From: a bacterium
Lineage (GTDB): Bacteria; Gemmatimonadota; Gemmatimonadetes; Gemmatimonadales; Gemmatimonadaceae
Assembly: GCA_021802745.1 (NCBI GenBank)
Contig: JAJZRK010000040.1
Span: 1 to 18,084 of the forward strand
Direction of reading: 5' to 3'
DNA: 18,084 nucleotides
A program made the translations under genes and the position numbers. Of this stretch, positions 5,781 to 12,494 are shown one piece after another (the stretch's first letter is position 1; every line of letters starts with the position of its first letter). Below the pieces are notes generated by a model, which was given only the letters and a program-made list of their open reading frames with translations, ran no database searches and was not told the origin of the DNA.

Positions 5781-5818
5781 TTGTCTTTACGCGACCTTAC
5801 CGTACATTGTACGGTAAG
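5781..5818 (+). promoter_or_regulatory. Promoter with perfect palindromic operator for tacAT
   Basis: A perfect 23-bp palindrome, CTTACCGTACA, centre T, TGTACGGTAAG, occupies 5796-5818. It covers a -10 candidate TACATT (5803-5808), 16 bases after TTGTCT (5781-5786). Ribbon-helix-helix antitoxins such as TacA bind such sites to repress their own operon. Confidence 0.7.
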
Positions 5819-5852
5819 CATCATTTCGGCACTTCGTTTCTAGGACGGCCCT

Positions 5853-6164
5853 ATGCCAGCGACCGCAGTCCCCTATCTGACCTTGAAGGCGGATGACCGC
5901 CAAGAGCTTCGCCTGCCAGCGATCCTCAAGGAGCACGCCGCGCGCGTGGCCGCTCTCCACGGGAAGTCGACCTCCGAGTACCTGATCGAGGTCATCGCCA
6001 CGCGTGTGGCTGTGGAGATGGAACAGGCGCTGACGTGGGACCTGTCGGCGCCTGAGGTGATGACGCTCCTCCAGACGCTTGCCACTCCAGCGCCGGAGAC
6101 GCCGGCGATGGCGGCAGCGCGACGCAAGGCTGAAGAGTTGTTCGGCCGCGCCCCATCGCGCTGA
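5853..6164 (+). CDS. tacA: TacA-like antitoxin (DUF1778, ribbon-helix-helix)
   Basis: 103 residues. The N-terminal half carries the ribbon-helix-helix signature (RQELRLPAILKEHAARVAAL, HGKSTSEYLIEVIATRVAVE). The C-terminal tail (ALTWDLSAPEVMTLLQTLAT ... ARRKAEELFG) is the flexible part that wraps the GNAT toxin. ATG at 5853 follows AGGA at 5842-5845. The palindromic operator lies 35 bases upstream and the toxin starts 22 bases downstream. The pair makes one operon. Confidence 0.87.
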   Translation: MPATAVPYLTLKADDRQELRLPAILKEHAARVAALHGKSTSEYLIEVIATRVAVEMEQALTWDLSAPEVMTLLQTLATPAPETPAMAAARRKAEELFGRAPSR

Positions 6165-6186
6165 TCTCGCGCGCTGGCGCGGCCGA

Positions 6187-6669
6187 ATGCAGATCGAAGA
6201 ACTCACCGCCGCGCATACCGTCACGGACTGCGTCACGGGCCACTCGGCCATTGACCGCTATCTCCACGCGACGGCCTTGGCCGAGCAGGAGCAGGGGCTG
6301 TCCCGTGTCTATCTCGCGGTGGAGCCAAATCACAGCGTCATCGGGTTCTTCACGTTGTCGCCGATGAGCCTGCGCCTTGATGCGCTCCTGTCCGTGCTCC
6401 CTGTCCTTATCACCGCACCCCATCCGCAGATCGGCGGCTACCTGCTGGGTCGCATGGGTGTGCACGCCGCCCGCGCGGGCGAGGGCATCGGAGGGGCGCT
6501 CGTCGCGCGAGCGGCCGAGATCGCGCGGGCGCAGCGAGGACACGTAGGCGGTCTGTTTCTGGCGGTCGATCCCAAGGACGAGGGGCTGTGCGACTTCTAC
6601 GCGAAGTTCGGGTTCCGCCGCCTGGACCCGACTGGCGTTCGCCGCCGCATGATCCTGCCGCTGGCATGA
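6187..6669 (+). CDS. tacT: TacT-like GNAT toxin (aminoacyl-tRNA acetyltransferase)
   Basis: 160 residues, a single GNAT domain. The acetyl-CoA loop reads RMGVHAARAGEGIGGALVAR (89-108). FYAKFGF (137-143) holds the tyrosine (138) that corresponds to the catalytic Tyr of TacT. The core strand VIGFFTLSP (51-59) is conserved. TacT enzymes acetylate the amino group of charged tRNAs and stop translation; that role is inferred from family and from TacA next door. Start ATG 6187 was preferred to the in-frame 6079, which would overlap tacA heavily. The gene appears complete. Confidence 0.88.
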   Translation: MQIEELTAAHTVTDCVTGHSAIDRYLHATALAEQEQGLSRVYLAVEPNHSVIGFFTLSPMSLRLDALLSVLPVLITAPHPQIGGYLLGRMGVHAARAGEGIGGALVARAAEIARAQRGHVGGLFLAVDPKDEGLCDFYAKFGFRRLDPTGVRRRMILPLA

Positions 6670-6720
6670 TATTCGGGCTCAGAGAGCAGAGCGCTCGGGG
6701 CGCAATTCTGCTCTCGCGGA

Positions 6721-6846
6721 GGACCAGCGCGCACCACGCACGAGTCTGCGTGGCGCAATGTCTTTGCCACAGGTTTTGTTGTCCTCCGTGGCCCTCCGTG
6801 GCCCTCCGTGGCCCTCCGTGCTCCTCTGTGTCTCTGTGATAAAACC
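6721..6846. repeat. Family A hairpin repeat, left arm missing, with expanded 10-bp units
   Basis: The central hairpin (GCGCGCACCACGC ... GCGTGGCGC) and the right arm are present. Within the right arm the decamer GCCCTCCGTG is repeated: GTCCTCCGTG once and GCCCTCCGTG three times, exactly filling 6781-6820. It ends CTCCTCTGTGTCTCTGTGAT, matching the mutated arm of copy 1 (ATCACAGAGACACAGAGGAG) on the other strand. No gene is seen in 6670-6929. Confidence 0.75.
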
Positions 6847-6895
6847 CCGTCCCCCGTCCCCTGCGGTTTGGCGTTCGGGCGGGACAAGTACTACC

Positions 6896-6928
6896 TTGAA
6901 ATCTCTGCATGATACGCTGATATTTCAA
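6896..6928 (+). promoter_or_regulatory. Promoter of the AAA ATPase gene, leaderless type, with inverted repeat
   Basis: TTGAAA (6896-6901), 17 bases, GATATT (6919-6924), then five bases to the ATG at 6930. An inverted repeat TTGAAAT/ATTTCAA (6896-6902 and 6922-6928) brackets the boxes and ATATT/AATAT overlaps the -10, so a repressor site is possible. There is no ribosome-binding site. Confidence 0.5.
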
Positions 6929-6929
6929 T

Positions 6930-8087
6930 ATGACAAATACCCTCCCCCGCCCCGCCGCCGAACGCCGCGTCCGCCGCCTCCTCCGCCACGCCCCCGTCGT
7001 TGCCCTCCTCGGCGCGCGCCAGGTCGGCAAGACCACCCTCGCCCGGCAGGTCGCCGCCGCCTGGCGCGGACCCACCACCCACTTCGACCTCGAGGACCCG
7101 CGCGATCTCGCCCGCCTCGCCGACCCGATGCTCGCGCTCGCCCGGCTCCGCGGGCTTGTCGTGCTCGACGAAGTCCAGCGGCGGCCCGACCTCTTCGCCA
7201 CGCTCCGCGTGCTGGCCGACCGCGCGCCCGCGCCCTGTCGCTTCCTCGTCCTCGGAAGCGCCGCCCCCGCCCTGCTGCGGCAGGGCGCCGAGTCGCTCGC
7301 CGGTCGCATCGCCTTTCATGAACTGCACCCCCTCTCACTCGACGAAGTGGGTCCCACCGGCCTCGACCGCCTGTGGCGGCGCGGGGGATTCCCGCGTGCC
7401 TTCCTCGCACGCACCGAACAGGCCAGCGTCGACTGGCGGCGCGACTTCGTGCGCACCTTTCTCGAACGCGACCTGCCACAGCTCGGCATCGCCGTCCCCG
7501 CCGCCACGATCCGCCGCTTCTGGCAGATGCTGGCCCACCTCCACGGCAGTGTGCTCAACAGCTCCGAACTCGCCCGCGCCTTCGGGGTGGCCGACACCAC
7601 CATCCGCCGGTATCTGGAGTCGCTCGAGACGACCTTCATGGTGCGCGCGCTGCGCCCCTTTCACGCGAACATCGCCAAGCGCCAGGTGAAGGCGCCCAAG
7701 GTGTACCTGTCCGACAGCGGACTGTTGCACACACTGCTCGACATCCAGTCAGCAGCCGCGCTCGAGGGGCATCCCAAGGTCGGCGCCTCGTGGGAGGGCT
7801 TCCTGCTGGAGGCCGTCGTCAGCCGGATCGGTGCGCGCGCTGACCAGTGCTACTTCTGGGCCACGCACGCCGGCGCCGAACTCGATCTGCTGGTCGTGGA
7901 TGGCGATCACCGGCGCGGCTTCGAATTCAAGCGCACCTCCGCGCCCGCCATCACGCCGTCCATGCGCGCCGCGCTGGCTGACCTGCAACTCGACCGGCTG
8001 GACGTGGTGCACGCCGGTGCTGAGTCCTTTCGCCTCGCACCCAAGATCCACGCCCTCTCGGCGGCGCGGTTGCACCAGGAACTCTGA
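6930..8087 (+). CDS. DUF4143-type AAA ATPase
   Basis: 385 residues, the usual length of the AAA_14/DUF4143 family. Walker A is GARQVGKTT (28-36), Walker B LVVLDEVQ (76-83), and the sensor region LVLGSAAP (106-113) is followed by ESLAGR (121-126). A winged-helix-like segment lies at about 195-235 (SSELARAFGVADTTIRRYLE). The C-terminal DUF4143 part has KVYLSDSGLLHTLL (257-270) and a restriction-endonuclease-like signature ELDLLVVDGDHRRGFEFKRT (317-336), i.e. D...ExK. Cellular role is not established for the family; it often occurs in mobile and TA-rich regions. It stands alone between two family A pieces. Confidence 0.88.
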   Translation: MTNTLPRPAAERRVRRLLRHAPVVALLGARQVGKTTLARQVAAAWRGPTTHFDLEDPRDLARLADPMLALARLRGLVVLDEVQRRPDLFATLRVLADRAPAPCRFLVLGSAAPALLRQGAESLAGRIAFHELHPLSLDEVGPTGLDRLWRRGGFPRAFLARTEQASVDWRRDFVRTFLERDLPQLGIAVPAATIRRFWQMLAHLHGSVLNSSELARAFGVADTTIRRYLESLETTFMVRALRPFHANIAKRQVKAPKVYLSDSGLLHTLLDIQSAAALEGHPKVGASWEGFLLEAVVSRIGARADQCYFWATHAGAELDLLVVDGDHRRGFEFKRTSAPAITPSMRAALADLQLDRLDVVHAGAESFRLAPKIHALSAARLHQEL

Positions 8088-8119
8088 CGCACCGTGATGG
8101 CGGCTTCGGTCGCCACGCT

Positions 8120-8205
8120 GGCCTTCTTCACCACGGAGCGCACGGAGGAAGACGGAGGGCCACGGAGGACTGCTACTGCTTGGGGGAACTGCGTGCGCCA
8201 CGTAA
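8120..8205. repeat. Family A hairpin repeat, left half only
   Basis: GGCCTTCTTCACCACGGAG, GGAGGGCCACGGAGGACTGC, GGGGGAACTGCGTGCGCCAC, then the match ends. The right arm is missing. This half and the right half at 6721-6846 flank the ATPase gene, as if the gene lay inside a split element. Confidence 0.75.
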
Positions 8206-8228
8206 GAGCCTCAAGCATCACGCGCGCC

Positions 8229-8300
8229 GGGCATTAACAGTGGCAAAATTATGGGCATTCAACTGGACATGTGACGGGGCAAATAACGGGACATATATTT
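8229..8300 (+). promoter_or_regulatory. Three imperfect 24-bp direct repeats with promoter, before the Xre/MbcA-like gene
   Basis: Units start at 8229, 8253 and 8277 with GGGCATTAAC, GGGCATTCAAC and GGGCAAATAAC; each is followed by a GG-CA half (TGGCAAAA, TGGACATG, GGGACATA). A promoter candidate, GTGACG (8271-8276), 17 bases, TATATT (8294-8299), overlaps units 2 and 3. The direct repeats look like operator half-sites for the antitoxin encoded just downstream. Confidence 0.55.
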
Positions 8301-8319
8301 TGGGGCACGGAGGCAGTCC

Positions 8320-8679
8320 ATGAGCAGAACCGATCTTGAAATGGAGTTTGCCGGTGCCGCGCTTGGATGGGTCGCGCGCGAACTCGAGTTGACCGACCCC
8401 GAAATCGGTCAGGCGCTCGGTGTGGATCGAAAGACGATTTACCGGTGGCGTACTCGCGAAAGCACGCCGGCGCCTGAACACCGCCGACGGATGGAGAAGC
8501 TCACGCAACTGAAGTGGTTCCTGGAGAACGCGTTCCGTACACCGGAACTCGGCAAGCGGTGGCTTCACCAAGCCGTCCCAGCATTGAAAGGCCGCATGCC
8601 AATCTCGGTGCTCACCGAGGGCGATATCGACAGCGTACTCGGTGTGCTCGCCACCCATGCGGCCGGTGCCCATGTCTGA
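8320..8679 (+). CDS. Xre/MbcA/ParS-type antitoxin, second locus
   Basis: 119 residues. ATG at 8320 has GGAGG at 8309-8313. A helix-turn-helix at about 22-45 reads [23 protein letters not shown]. The C-terminal MbcA/ParS toxin-binding domain reads [33 protein letters not shown] (66-98), and [16 protein letters not shown]. It is unlike the longer antitoxin at 1925-2365, so the two RES modules are of different subclasses. Its stop overlaps the ATG of the RES remnant by the arrangement ATGTCTGA. It remains open although the toxin is destroyed. Confidence 0.87.
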   Translation: MSRTDLEMEFAGAALGWVARELELTDPEIGQALGVDRKTIYRWRTRESTPAPEHRRRMEKLTQLKWFLENAFRTPELGKRWLHQAVPALKGRMPISVLTEGDIDSVLGVLATHAAGAHV

Positions 8680-9118
8680 CCGCACCCCCAGCGCCGCGTC
8701 GGACACGCCGAGTTCGGACACGCCGGGCTTCGAGTCGCGCTCTCGTGGACTTTGAGGGCTTGGTTTGGCGTCATGTTCCACGGGGGGCGCATCCGCTCCA
8801 CGTGGGTTTCATCCTGCTCGCGCAAGGCCGCTGGACCTCGTCACGCTCAACGTCGGAGTGGCCCGCGTGCTGGATCTGACCGACGCTCGTGAGCGAAGAC
8901 GTTTCGGCGTCAGTCTCAACACGCTCGCCGGAGACGACGAAGACGATCTGGAAAGCTGCCGACTCGTCGCGGACTTGGCCCGTCTCGCGGGCTATGATGC
9001 GATCCTCTCACCGTCGGCCGCGCTCGCGGGCGCACGCAATCTCAATCTCTATATCGACGGTCGGGCCGATCATTTGCGTTTGATGGAAGGCCCGGAGCGC
9101 ATGCCGCTCAATTACTGA
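8672..9118 (+). pseudogene. RES toxin, disrupted by frameshift and internal deletion
   Basis: The native start is probably ATG 8672, overlapping the antitoxin stop ([20 protein letters not shown]). That frame soon closes. The RES start appears in frame 3 at about 8742-8845: [32 protein letters not shown]. The RES end then appears in frame 2: [16 protein letters not shown], then RRRFGVSLNTLAGDD and GYDAILSPSAALAGARNLNL, to TGA at 9116-9118. The middle third, where the catalytic Glu lies, is missing. An ORF from 8765 (117 residues) would lack the NAD-binding arginine region and should be inactive. Confidence 0.75.
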
Positions 9119-9203
9119 CCGCCAGCCAGGTCTAATTCTCATCGAGGTCCCCGGTCTGCACTCCTCCGTGGCCCGCAGGCCGGGCACGTGGCGTCGGCCC
9201 CTC

Positions 9204-9438
9204 GACGAGACGCGGCAGGTGGGGACTGAGATTCTCGTCGAAAAGCAGCAGCGGCACGAATTCGGCCTACGCGACGGGGTCGGACACCAGGCGCCGCTCG
9301 CGATCTGCCGCAAATGCCAGCACCGCACGAATGTCGTCGCGCTCAAGGTCCGGAAAGTCCGCCAGGACCTGTTCTTCAGTCATCCCGCCGGCGAGATAGT
9401 CCAGGATGTCATACACGGTGATTCGCAGGCCACGGATG
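9204..9438 (-). pseudogene. Truncated second copy of the DUF433/DUF5615 locus
   Basis: 235 bp aligning base for base, with no gap and about ten mismatches by eye, to 3824-4058. On the minus strand it encodes the last two thirds of DUF433 (IRGLRITVYDILDYLAGGMT to RERRLVSDPVA, TAG at 9267-9269) and the first codons of DUF5615 (LLFDENLSPHLPRLV). Both ends are cut: the DUF433 start is replaced by a DUF4926 tail at 9435, and the DUF5615 body is lost at 9204. No functional product is expected. Confidence 0.85.
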
Positions 9439-9461
9439 TGGCGGCGGTTCGGAGCGCCTGA
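9435..9461 (+). pseudogene. Possible 3' end of a lost DUF4926 gene (DVAAVRSA)
   Basis: The last eight codons before TGA at 9459-9461 read DVAAVRSA, against DVVAVRSA at the end of the DUF4926 gene at 2782-3003. A family D hairpin starts 12 bases later, as it does 14 bases after the second DUF4926 gene. The match is short, so the identity rests mainly on this shared context. Confidence 0.45.
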
Positions 9462-9473
9462 CCGGGGACGACG

Positions 9474-9557
9474 GACGAGTCGGGCCCCCTCGGATTTGCG
9501 AAATTCTCGCGCCTGCGGCGCTCGAGTATTCGCAAATCCGAGGGAGCCCGACTCGTC
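9474..9557. repeat. Family D hairpin, copy 1
   Basis: 84 bp. The 29-base outer arms start GACGAGTCGGGCCCCCTCGG and end ...CCCGACTCGTC on the other side, complementary with one mismatch. The core is GCGAAATTCTCG ... CTCGAGTATTCGC with an apical GCC-TGC-GGC loop. The two core halves fail to pair at the same place in every copy (ATT against TA). Copy 2 at 10226 is almost identical. Confidence 0.9.
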
Positions 9558-9604
9558 TTGCGACTGTAGGCGCGCAGCGGCGGCACCACAAGCGGAGAAC
9601 CCCC

Positions 9605-9853
9605 ATGAACGAACTTGCCTCGTCGCCCCGATCTGCCCACACTTCCGGCATGGCAGACGACCGAGATATTCGTCAAGCGGCTCATCTTCTCGTCGAGAGT
9701 CTTCCCGTTGGCGCCACCTGGGACGATCTCATGTACGAGATCTTCATCCGTCAGGCCATTGAAGCGGGGTTGGCTGACGCTGACGCCGGGCGGACGGTGG
9801 ATCACGAGACAGCAATCTCGCGCATCCGCGCACGGATTCGGCGCGCGTCCTGA
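9605..9853 (+). CDS. Small antitoxin-like protein (addiction-module type)
   Basis: 82 residues from ATG 9605, with GGAG at 9594-9597 in good position; an internal ATG at 9650 would give 67. The core DIRQAAHLLVESLPVGATWD, DLMYEIFIRQAIEAGLADAD resembles small antitoxin-like proteins that usually precede ParE/RelE toxins, but no exact family is claimed. No such toxin follows. Instead the TGA is shared with the next start (TGATG), leading into a DUF6883-like ORF. It is the first gene of a three-gene overlapping cassette between two family D hairpins. Confidence 0.7.
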   Translation: MNELASSPRSAHTSGMADDRDIRQAAHLLVESLPVGATWDDLMYEIFIRQAIEAGLADADAGRTVDHETAISRIRARIRRAS

Positions 9854-9981
9854 TGCTGCCGCTCCGGTGGACGCTTCAAGGACCGAGCGGTCACGCGGCC
9901 GCCGTCGTAACCATGTGGATCGTTCGTCACGAAGAGGAGTCTCCGCGATTCGTCACGGCGTACCCGGGAGTGCCAAGATGA
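9853..9981 (+). CDS. 42-residue ORF with a DUF6883-like C-terminus
   Basis: MLPLRWTLQGPSGHAAAVVT then MWIVRHEEESPRFVTAYPGV PR. The G-P-x-G, W-I-V and PRFVTAYP landmarks align with the DUF6883 fragment at 2636-2785, but the family's first 60 or so residues are missing. The start is fused to the previous stop as TGATG and the stop overlaps the next start as ATGA, so it can be translated as a coupled mini-gene. The first residues (MLPLRWT) resemble the start of ParE-type toxins, so it may be a fusion of a toxin start and a DUF6883 end. It could equally be a remnant. Confidence 0.55.
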   Translation: MLPLRWTLQGPSGHAAAVVTMWIVRHEEESPRFVTAYPGVPR

Positions 9982-10211
9982 CCTACCGAGAACTCGACTC
10001 CGTGGTGCTCACCCGCGACCTGCCGGCGCACGACCTGCAGCGCGGGGACGTCGGCGCCATCGTGCACCTGCACGCGCCCGACCTGTTCGAGGTGGAGTTC
10101 GTACGCGCATCGGGTCGGACCCACGCGCTGCTGACGCTCACTGCGGCCGATGTGCGCGCCGCCGAGGACCGGGACCTCGTTGCGGTTCGCACCATTGATG
10201 CGTCGCACTGA
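9978..10211 (+). CDS. DUF4926 small protein, copy 2
   Basis: 77 residues, MTYRELDSVVLTRDLPAHDL, then RGDVGAIVHLH, FEVEFVRASGRTHALLTLT and DLVAVRTIDASH. It is a paralogue of 2782-3003, with the same ATGA overlap to a DUF6883-like end and similar bases before the start (CGTCACGGCGTACCCGGGAG). The longer open frame further upstream is in the wrong frame for its neighbour and was not used. Function is unknown. A family D hairpin follows 14 bases after the stop. Confidence 0.8.
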   Translation: MTYRELDSVVLTRDLPAHDLQRGDVGAIVHLHAPDLFEVEFVRASGRTHALLTLTAADVRAAEDRDLVAVRTIDASH

Positions 10212-10225
10212 TTCAGGTTAGGTCG

Positions 10226-10309
10226 GACGAGTCGGGCCCCCTCGTCTTTGCGAAATTCTCGCGCCTGCGGCGCTCGAGTATTCGCAAATCCGAGGGGGCC
10301 CGACTCGTC
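10226..10309. repeat. Family D hairpin, copy 2; may act as a bidirectional terminator
   Basis: 84 bp, the same arms and orientation as 9474-9557 (GACGAGTCGGGCCCCCTCGT, core GCGAAATTCTCG ... GAGTATTCGC). It fills the gap between two convergent stops: DUF4926 (10211, plus) and hflX (10313, minus). Long GC-rich stems here could stop both transcripts, though no T-tract is present. Confidence 0.9.
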
Positions 10310-10312
10310 CTG

Positions 10313-11602
10313 CTACATCAGCCCAAGGCGGGCAAGCAGGTCGGCCGGGGAGCGCACCTTCACCACCAGCTCGCCGGTGGCGTCGTCCATCCGCTGGCCA
10401 AGTACCTCCGCCCGGCGATGCAATTCCGCCAGCCGCTTGCCGTCACTCGGGCTCATCCGAACTTCGGCGACAGGCCGCGAAGCCCGCCGCGCCTCCAACA
10501 GCGCCTCGCGCAGGGGCTCCAACCCGCCCGGCCGCACCGCGCTCACGAACACGCTCCCGGGGAGCAGGTTGTCCATGCGTGCCTTCTGCGCCCCTGCCTC
10601 CTCCTCGCTCAACCGATCCACCTTGTTGAACACGTGGATCACGGGTTTGTCGTGCACGCCCAGGTCCGCCAGCACGTCGTCTACCACAATCCGCTGCTCT
10701 TCCCACGTGGGATGACTGGCGTCAATCACGTGCAGCAGAATATCGGCCTCGCGCGTCTCCTCGAGCGTCGCCCGAAAACTGGCCACGAGATCATGTGGCA
10801 ACTTGCGGATGAAACCGACCGTATCGGTTAACAGCACCTCCGCACCCCGCCCCGCTGTCAAACTCACCTCGCGGGTCAACGGATCCAGCGTCGCAAACAG
10901 CCGGTCCTCGATGAAGATGTCGTTGGCCGCGCTCATCCCCTTCAGGATCGAACTCTTCCCGGCATTCGTGTACCCCACCAGCGCCGCGCGGAACTGGCTC
11001 CGCCGCTGCTTGCGCTGCACCTCGCGGCTCTTGGCCACCTCGGCCAGCCGGTCCTTCAGCAACCGGATGCGATGTCCCACGAGCCGGCGGTCCGTCTCGA
11101 GCTGCGTTTCGCCCGGGCCGCGCACGCCGATGCCGCCCCGAAACTTCTCCAGGTGCGTCCAGAGCCTCGTGAGCCGCGGCAGCGAATACTCGAGCTGCGC
11201 CAGCTCCACCTGCATCTTGGCCTCGGCGCTCCGCGCCCGGATGGCAAAGATGTCGAGAATCAGTTCGGCGCGGTCAATCACGCGCTTCGTCAGCGCCTGC
11301 TCGAGGTTCTTCCCCTGCGCCGGCGTCAGCTCGTCGTCGAAGATCACCAGCGTCGCCCCACGCTCGGCGATCAGCGTGTTGAGTTCCTCGAGCTTGCCGC
11401 TGCCGATGTACGTCGCGCTGTCGGGGCGGTCGAGCTGTTGCGTGAGCTCCCCCACCACCAACGCGCCGGCGGTGTCGGCCAGGCGGCCGAGCTCCTCGAG
11501 GTGCTCCTGCACGAGGTGCTTTCTGGTGCCGCGCTTGAGGGGGGCTCCAACAAGAATGGCGCGCTCCTGGGGCGGGCTTAGATCAATGATTTCTCTTGGC
11601 AC
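10313..11602 (-). CDS. hflX: GTPase HflX
   Basis: 429 residues. HflX is a ribosome-binding GTPase that splits or rescues stalled 70S ribosomes under stress. The N-terminal HflX domain (LVVGELTQQLDRPDSATYIG SGKLEEL, 48-74) is followed by the glycine-rich GGIGVRGPGETQLETDRR (156-173). The G domain has G1 GYTNAGKSS (210-218), the switch TLDPLTR (238-244), G3 DTVGF (260-264), G4 NKVD (326-329) and G5 SAV (354-356). The start is GTG at 11600-11602; a -10 box TACCTT (complement of 11609-11614) lies six bases upstream and there is no ribosome site, so it may be leaderless. The gene is complete. Confidence 0.95.
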   Translation of the reverse strand: MPREIIDLSPPQERAILVGAPLKRGTRKHLVQEHLEELGRLADTAGALVVGELTQQLDRPDSATYIGSGKLEELNTLIAERGATLVIFDDELTPAQGKNLEQALTKRVIDRAELILDIFAIRARSAEAKMQVELAQLEYSLPRLTRLWTHLEKFRGGIGVRGPGETQLETDRRLVGHRIRLLKDRLAEVAKSREVQRKQRRSQFRAALVGYTNAGKSSILKGMSAANDIFIEDRLFATLDPLTREVSLTAGRGAEVLLTDTVGFIRKLPHDLVASFRATLEETREADILLHVIDASHPTWEEQRIVVDDVLADLGVHDKPVIHVFNKVDRLSEEEAGAQKARMDNLLPGSVFVSAVRPGGLEPLREALLEARRASRPVAEVRMSPSDGKRLAELHRRAEVLGQRMDDATGELVVKVRSPADLLARLGLM

Positions 11603-11784
11603 AGTTCAAAGGTAAGGGGGCGGGCCGGCTGGGGAACGGGAACGGCCAAGATTCCCCTTCTGAGACGCCCGCCCTGGAGCGCTGGGGCGAAGGACACCTG
11701 CGAAGATTCGATGACAGACGCGGTCAGACAGTGCCGGCGACGACGTCCTGAGGAGTTGGCCTCGCATCGGATGCCAACCGAGTG

Positions 11785-11813
11785 TTGACAACATGTATCT
11801 TATACGATACAGT
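11785..11813 (+). promoter_or_regulatory. Promoter/operator of the second HigBA operon
   Basis: TTGACA (11785-11790), 17 bases, TACAGT (11808-11813). The near-perfect palindrome TGTATCTTATACGATACA (11794-11811, eight of nine pairs) lies between and over the boxes, as expected for an autorepressor site. The annotated ATG (11793) lies inside this promoter, so either another promoter is used or the true start is further in. Confidence 0.55.
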
Positions 11814-12131
11814 AGTGGGACCTTCGCAGAGGTCCTCGCCACCGCGACGTTCGTCGCGTGGATAGCCCGACTGCGTGACGCGCGCGCCAAAGCGAGTATC
11901 GTGGCCCGCATTGACCGACTATCAGATGGAAATCCAAGGGATTGTCGGTCCGTCGGGGAGGGAGTTTTCGAGATGCGGGTCCATGTGGGCGCCGGGTATC
12001 GCGTCTACTTCTCCTGGGTGGGCACTCGCATCGCGGTGTTGCTTGTCGGCGGCGACAAGCAGAGCCAACCTGAGGACATCATCCATGCAAAAGCCCTCGC
12101 ACGAAGCAGCGCTCTCGAAATCCAACGCTAG
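11793..12131 (+). CDS. HigB/'addiction module killer protein' type RelE-fold toxin
   Basis: 112 residues. The family pattern is clear: TFVAWIARLRDARAKASIVA, RIDRLSDGNP, SVGEGVFEMRVHVGAGYRVY, FSWVGTRIAVLLVGGDKQSQ, PEDIIHAKALA. These RelE/ParE-fold toxins cut mRNA on the ribosome or act similarly. The family normally starts about five residues before FVAW; here the only in-frame start is ATG 11793, eighteen or so residues earlier and inside the promoter/operator. The start is therefore doubtful but the domain is complete. It overlaps the antitoxin gene by 47 bases. Confidence 0.85.
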   Translation: MYLIRYSSGTFAEVLATATFVAWIARLRDARAKASIVARIDRLSDGNPRDCRSVGEGVFEMRVHVGAGYRVYFSWVGTRIAVLLVGGDKQSQPEDIIHAKALARSSALEIQR

Positions 12132-12477
12132 AATCAAGCTCATCCGGTGGGATGTTGCTGACCATCTGAAGACGCCATACGACATGGCGCTCTACCTCGA
12201 GGCGACGTTCGAGGAATTCGGGCACGATGGGCGGGCGATTCTCCGTGCGCTCGGCGGAATCGCGCGCGCGCAGGGCATGACCACCGTCGCGCGCCGGTCA
12301 GGACTGGGGCGCGAGAGCCTCTACAAGGCTCTCTCGGGCGAAGGGAACCCGAGCTTCGACACCGTCCTTCGCGTGATGGACACCCTCGGCCTGCAACTCA
12401 CCGTCAAGGTGCAGGAGCGGGCCTCGTCGCTCGGCGCGGTGCGCCAGGGTCCACCTCGGCGGCGCCGCAAGAACTAA
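12085..12477 (+). CDS. HigA-type XRE antitoxin of the killer-protein module
   Basis: 130 residues from ATG 12085. The opening (LKTPYDMALYLEATFEEFGH) and helix-turn-helix (ALGGIARAQGMTTVARRSGL, GRESLYKALSGEGNPSFDTV) match the 'addiction module antidote' family, ending LRVMDTLGLQLTVKV and a basic tail PRRRRKN. The toxin-first order and long overlap ensure coupled expression. It presumably binds the palindrome at 11794-11811. Confidence 0.88.
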   Translation: MQKPSHEAALSKSNARIKLIRWDVADHLKTPYDMALYLEATFEEFGHDGRAILRALGGIARAQGMTTVARRSGLGRESLYKALSGEGNPSFDTVLRVMDTLGLQLTVKVQERASSLGAVRQGPPRRRRKN

Positions 12478-12494
12478 GGGCAGCGCATCCATGC

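Noticed and set aside
6410..7309. 299-codon minus-strand frame opposite tacT and the ATPase gene
   Set aside because: Arg/Ala-rich composition typical of antisense frames; it crosses a repeat and two real genes.
11603..11784. Possible small RNA or gene in the hflX-HigB gap
   Set aside because: No convincing start, stem-terminator pair or conserved coding pattern could be seen in these 182 bases.
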